A DNA stretch of 6,689 nucleotides from Pseudomonadota bacterium (GTDB lineage: Bacteria; Pseudomonadota; Alphaproteobacteria; Rhizobiales; Devosiaceae): contig JAEZKB010000168.1 of the NCBI GenBank assembly GCA_023415605.1, positions 1 through 6,689 on the forward strand, in the 5' to 3' direction. This document shows, piece by piece, positions 4,499-6,689 of the stretch. The notes beneath the pieces are model-generated. The model had not been told where the DNA came from and made no database searches. It saw only the letters and a program-made list of their open reading frames with translations. The number at the start of each line of letters is the position of its first letter. Position 1 is the stretch's first letter. The position numbers and the translations under genes were made by a program.

Positions 4499-6154
4499 TC
4501 AGTGCGGTTCGGTTTCCGTCTTGGGCGCCGCCGTGACCCGGCTGTACCAATCGACCGGGCGCTCGACATAGCGGCGCACGGCCGGCGGTTCGGCGCCCGT
4601 GTGCAGGGCGCGGATGCGCTCGGAGATCTCGGCATCGGCTTTAGTCAGCCGCAAGTTGTGCCGGACATAGTCGGTCCAGGTCGGAGTCTCGTAACTTTCC
4701 ACCCAATGGTCGGGGTGGCCGAGGTCGCGCAGCAGCGTCCAGTTACGCGCGCCGTCACGGCGGCGGATGCGCTTGCGGTCTGCCATCACCAGGAGGAAAG
4801 CCGGGACATCCTCGGGTTTGATGGCATAGGTGATCTCGATGAGGATCGGGCCCGAGCGCGGCTCGAGGTCAAGCTCGAGTTGCGGCACCTTGAACCGGTT
4901 GAGCGGATCGAGATCGGTCACCGTACGCGGAGGCAGGGCGAAGCGCAGGCCGATGGCGGCGCCGCCCACCATGCCGACGCCGGCGAGGGTCAGTGCGATG
5001 TTGGGCCCGTACACTTCGGCGGCAAGGCCCCAGACCCAGCTGCCAAAGGCCATGCCGCCAAAGGTGGCCGTCTGGTAGAGCGAGAGCGCCCGGCCGACCA
5101 CCCAGCGCGGCGAGGCAAGCTGTACCGAGACGTTGAACAGCGACAGCGCCCACACCCAGCAAGCGCCACCGATCATCAGCCCGGGGGCGGTGAGCCAGGG
5201 CGTCGGGCTCATCGCCGTGATCCAGGCACAGAGCGCAAACCCGAGGAAGGACCAGCGCACCAGCGGCTCGGTGCCCAGCATGGCCTGTAGCCGCCCGCTA
5301 TAGAGTGCCCCGCCGACCGCTCCGAGGCCGAAAGCTCCGAGCAGCAAGCCATAGATCAGCGGTCCGCCGCCGGGAATCTGCGAGGCGACCACCGGCAGCA
5401 GCGCCAGCACGACGATAGCGGTGAAGCCGAAGATGGAAGCCCGCAGCATCACCTTCAGAATATTGGGCGACATGGCGACGTAGCGCAGGCCGGACATGAT
5501 GGCCGTGCCCATCGGCTCGCGCGGCAGCGTGCTGGCGACGGTCGCCGGCTTCCAGCGGAACAGCACGATGACGAGGCCGATATAACTCAGCGTGTTGACG
5601 AGGAAAGCGGCGGCCGCGCCGAAGGCAGCAACGATGATGCCGCCCACTGCCGGTCCGACGCTGCGGGACAGGTTGAAGCCGATGGAGTTGAGCGCCACCG
5701 CATTGGGCAGGTCGGAGCGGGGCACCATATCCCCTACCGAGGCCTGCCAGGACGGGTTGTTGAGAGCGGTGCCGCAACCGAGGAGGAAGGTGAAGGCGAG
5801 CAGCAGCCAGGGAGAGATCAGCCCAAACCAGGTGGCGAGCATAAGCAGCGCCGAGACCGCCAGCATGAAGATCTGCGCGATGAGCATCACCCGGCGACGG
5901 TCGAAACTGTCGGCGACGGCACCGCCCACCAGCGAGAGCAGCATGATAGGCAAAGAGGTCGAGGCCTGGACCAAGGCGACCATGTCAACGGAATCGGCGA
6001 TCGAGGTCATCAGCCAGGCGGCGCCGACGCCCTGGATCAGCCCGCCAAAACTCGAGGCGAGGTTGGCGAGCCAGATGGCGCGATAGACCGGGTGCTGCAG
6101 CGGTGCGAGCGGGGAAGCCGGGGCAGGGGCTGATGTCGATGCAGCGTCTGACAA
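4499..6154 (-). CDS. MFS_3-family exporter (EntS-like) with C-terminal ABM-like domain, TTG start
   Basis: A 551-aa inner-membrane transporter. Residues about 22-407 form an MFS core of hydrophobic helices, with the 2-3 loop G-G-A-V-A-D-S-F-D-R-R-R (77-88) as a form of MFS motif A. The stretch from Pro134 to Gly172 (P-S-W-Q-A-S-V, S-V-G-P-A-V-G-G) is characteristic of the MFS_3 group, which includes the enterobactin exporter EntS. After a linker, residues about 435-530 form a soluble domain resembling the ferredoxin-like antibiotic-biosynthesis-monooxygenase fold (I-L-I-E-I-T-Y start, W-T-L-L-R-D, H-W-V-E-S-Y-E-T-P). This domain is common in MFS_3 proteins, so the fusion is not new. No in-frame ATG precedes the first helix; the TTG at 6154 has a plausible SD (AAGAGA, 6166-6161, 6-nt spacing). 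Likely a proton-driven drug or metabolite exporter; substrate unknown. The gene is divergent from that at 6325. Confidence 0.93.
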   Translation of the reverse strand: MSDAASTSAPAPASPLAPLQHPVYRAIWLANLASSFGGLIQGVGAAWLMTSIADSVDMVALVQASTSLPIMLLSLVGGAVADSFDRRRVMLIAQIFMLAVSALLMLATWFGLISPWLLLAFTFLLGCGTALNNPSWQASVGDMVPRSDLPNAVALNSIGFNLSRSVGPAVGGIIVAAFGAAAAFLVNTLSYIGLVIVLFRWKPATVASTLPREPMGTAIMSGLRYVAMSPNILKVMLRASIFGFTAIVVLALLPVVASQIPGGGPLIYGLLLGAFGLGAVGGALYSGRLQAMLGTEPLVRWSFLGFALCAWITAMSPTPWLTAPGLMIGGACWVWALSLFNVSVQLASPRWVVGRALSLYQTATFGGMAFGSWVWGLAAEVYGPNIALTLAGVGMVGGAAIGLRFALPPRTVTDLDPLNRFKVPQLELDLEPRSGPILIEITYAIKPEDVPAFLLVMADRKRIRRRDGARNWTLLRDLGHPDHWVESYETPTWTDYVRHNLRLTKADAEISERIRALHTGAEPPAVRRYVERPVDWYSRVTAAPKTETEPH

Positions 6155-6254
6155 GGGCTGTCTCTTTGGTGGCGCGGGTCGGCCGCGCAGAAGCGTCGCC
6201 GATTACCCTATACGCAAGTTGGCGCGCTTGGGATGCGCAGTTTTGATGATAGAG

Positions 6255-6278
6255 ACCATCGGCGATGGTTGATCGCCG
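6255..6278. promoter_or_regulatory. Overlapping dyads in the divergent promoter region
   Basis: ACCATCG-G-CGATGGT (6255-6269) is a perfect 7-bp dyad with a 1-nt centre. It overlaps a second perfect 7-bp dyad, CGGCGAT (6260-6266) and ATCGCCG (6272-6278), with a 5-nt spacer. Both lie in the 170-bp gap between two divergent genes, about 100 bp from the MFS start and 47-70 bp from the 6325 start. This is a good place for an operator controlling one or both. A further perfect 8-bp palindrome, GTTCGAAC, sits at 6284-6291. Confidence 0.45.
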
Positions 6279-6297
6279 CGCCGGTTCGAACGATTAA
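6269..6297 (+). promoter_or_regulatory. Possible sigma-70-type promoter for the right-end gene
   Basis: TTGATC (6269-6274) could be a -35, and the AT-rich GATTAA (6292-6297), 17 nt later, a poor -10. This would start transcription about 20-25 nt before the TTG start. The -10 matches the consensus at only three positions, so this is a weak call. The -35 would overlap the dyads, as expected for a repressed promoter. Confidence 0.25.
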
Positions 6298-6324
6298 TGG
6301 CTTGGGAATGCAGGGAGTCTTGAA

Positions 6325-6689
6325 TTGCAGGCAGGGGAAGTGATCTGGCTCCTCGCCGGGATCGGCGTCGGGCTCACGCTGGCCATGCTGATCCTCGCGG
6401 GAGTGCTGGTGGTCGACGGCCAGCGGATCAGGCGCCGGCTGGTGCCGGCTGCCGCACCCGACGAGACGGTCCGTCCCGCCGCTGCACCGAAGGCGCCGGG
6501 ATTGCCGCGCGTCCCTTCCGAGCCCAGACCCAGGCCGATCGCGCCGCCCCGCACTCGGGAGCCGATTGTCGCCGATGCCAAGGCAGTCGAGCCGGCCGCC
6601 GCCGTTGTCGACGAGATGATGTCTGACCTTGCCGCCGAAATCGCACGCGTTCAGGCGGAGCCGATCAAGGTCGTGGCGAAGCCGGCGCC
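6325..6689 (+). CDS. Single-pass membrane protein with Pro/Ala-rich tail (TTG start, partial)
   Basis: The frame is open from a TTG at 6325 to the window end (121 codons plus 2 bases), cut off at its 3' end. The TTG has a strong SD (AGGGAG, 6312-6317, 7-nt spacing). The ATG at 6308 is out of frame and leads to an early stop. Residues about 6-30 form one long hydrophobic helix, immediately followed by R34-I-R36-R37-R38, which by the positive-inside rule places the rest in the cytoplasm: a short N-terminus outside, a type III-like anchor. Residues 40-90 are Pro/Ala/Arg-rich and probably disordered; about 97-113 may be a short helix (D-E-M-M-S-D-L-A-A-E-I-A-R-V). The layout recalls membrane-anchored proteins with a disordered linker before a catalytic or binding domain, such as ZipA- or FtsY-like architectures, but no homology is visible and no function is assigned. 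Confidence 0.75.
   Translation, partial: MQAGEVIWLLAGIGVGLTLAMLILAGVLVVDGQRIRRRLVPAAAPDETVRPAAAPKAPGLPRVPSEPRPRPIAPPRTREPIVADAKAVEPAAAVVDEMMSDLAAEIARVQAEPIKVVAKPA

Noticed and set aside
4502..5290. A 262-aa open frame on the + strand opposite the 3' half of the MFS gene
   Set aside because: Antisense shadow of a confident transporter gene; Arg/His-rich composition and no recognisable motif or SD.
6283..6291. GGTTCGAAC resembling the T-loop of a tRNA
   Set aside because: The flanking bases do not pair into a T-stem and no anticodon or D-arm fits upstream; it is simply a palindrome.
1..6689. CRISPR arrays, insertion sequences, att sites, phage genes or known defence genes
   Set aside because: No regularly spaced repeats, transposase or integrase motifs, flanking direct repeats or recognisable defence domains were seen on either strand.

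Overview
The window looks like chromosomal DNA from a high-GC alphaproteobacterium. Hyphomicrobiales, perhaps a Devosia-like genus, is my best guess from the gene types, codon use and SD signals; this is inference, not a match. The layout is a short + strand block on the left (about 1-1425), five genes in a row on the - strand (about 1426-6154), and a + strand gene that runs off the right edge (6325 onward).

Left block: the tail of an upstream gene probably ends at 15-17 and is followed by a strong rho-independent terminator (44-72). Then comes a tightly coupled pair: a 316-aa lipoprotein of unknown function and, 2 bp later, a 91-aa glycine-rich protein made of two divergent copies of one motif. 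This pair has visibly lower GC and looser codon choice than the rest of the window. It is the best candidate for an accessory or little-described unit. Its 3' end abuts the next convergent gene with no spacer.

Minus-strand block, in transcription order: an MFS_3-type exporter with a C-terminal ferredoxin-like (ABM-like) domain (TTG start); a 118-aa lipoprotein; a class I SAM-dependent methyltransferase; a class III Old Yellow Enzyme ene-reductase (YqjM/XenA type); and a 143-aa secreted protein of unknown function (GTG start). The gaps are 120, 38, 109 and 121 bp. Four of these genes carry an inverted repeat at or just after the stop codon, none with a proper T-tract, so they may be separate or partly separate transcripts rather than one operon.

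Right end: a 170-bp divergent promoter region with overlapping dyads separates the MFS gene from a TTG-started gene for a single-pass membrane protein with a Pro/Ala-rich cytoplasmic tail, truncated by the window end.

Several starts were moved from the longest open frame to a start supported by a ribosome binding site, signal peptide or family N-terminus. I see no RNA gene, insertion sequence, CRISPR array or phage gene. An exporter, an ene-reductase and a methyltransferase together would fit handling of small or electrophilic compounds, but that link is only suggested by proximity. I do not see a clear new multi-gene system.
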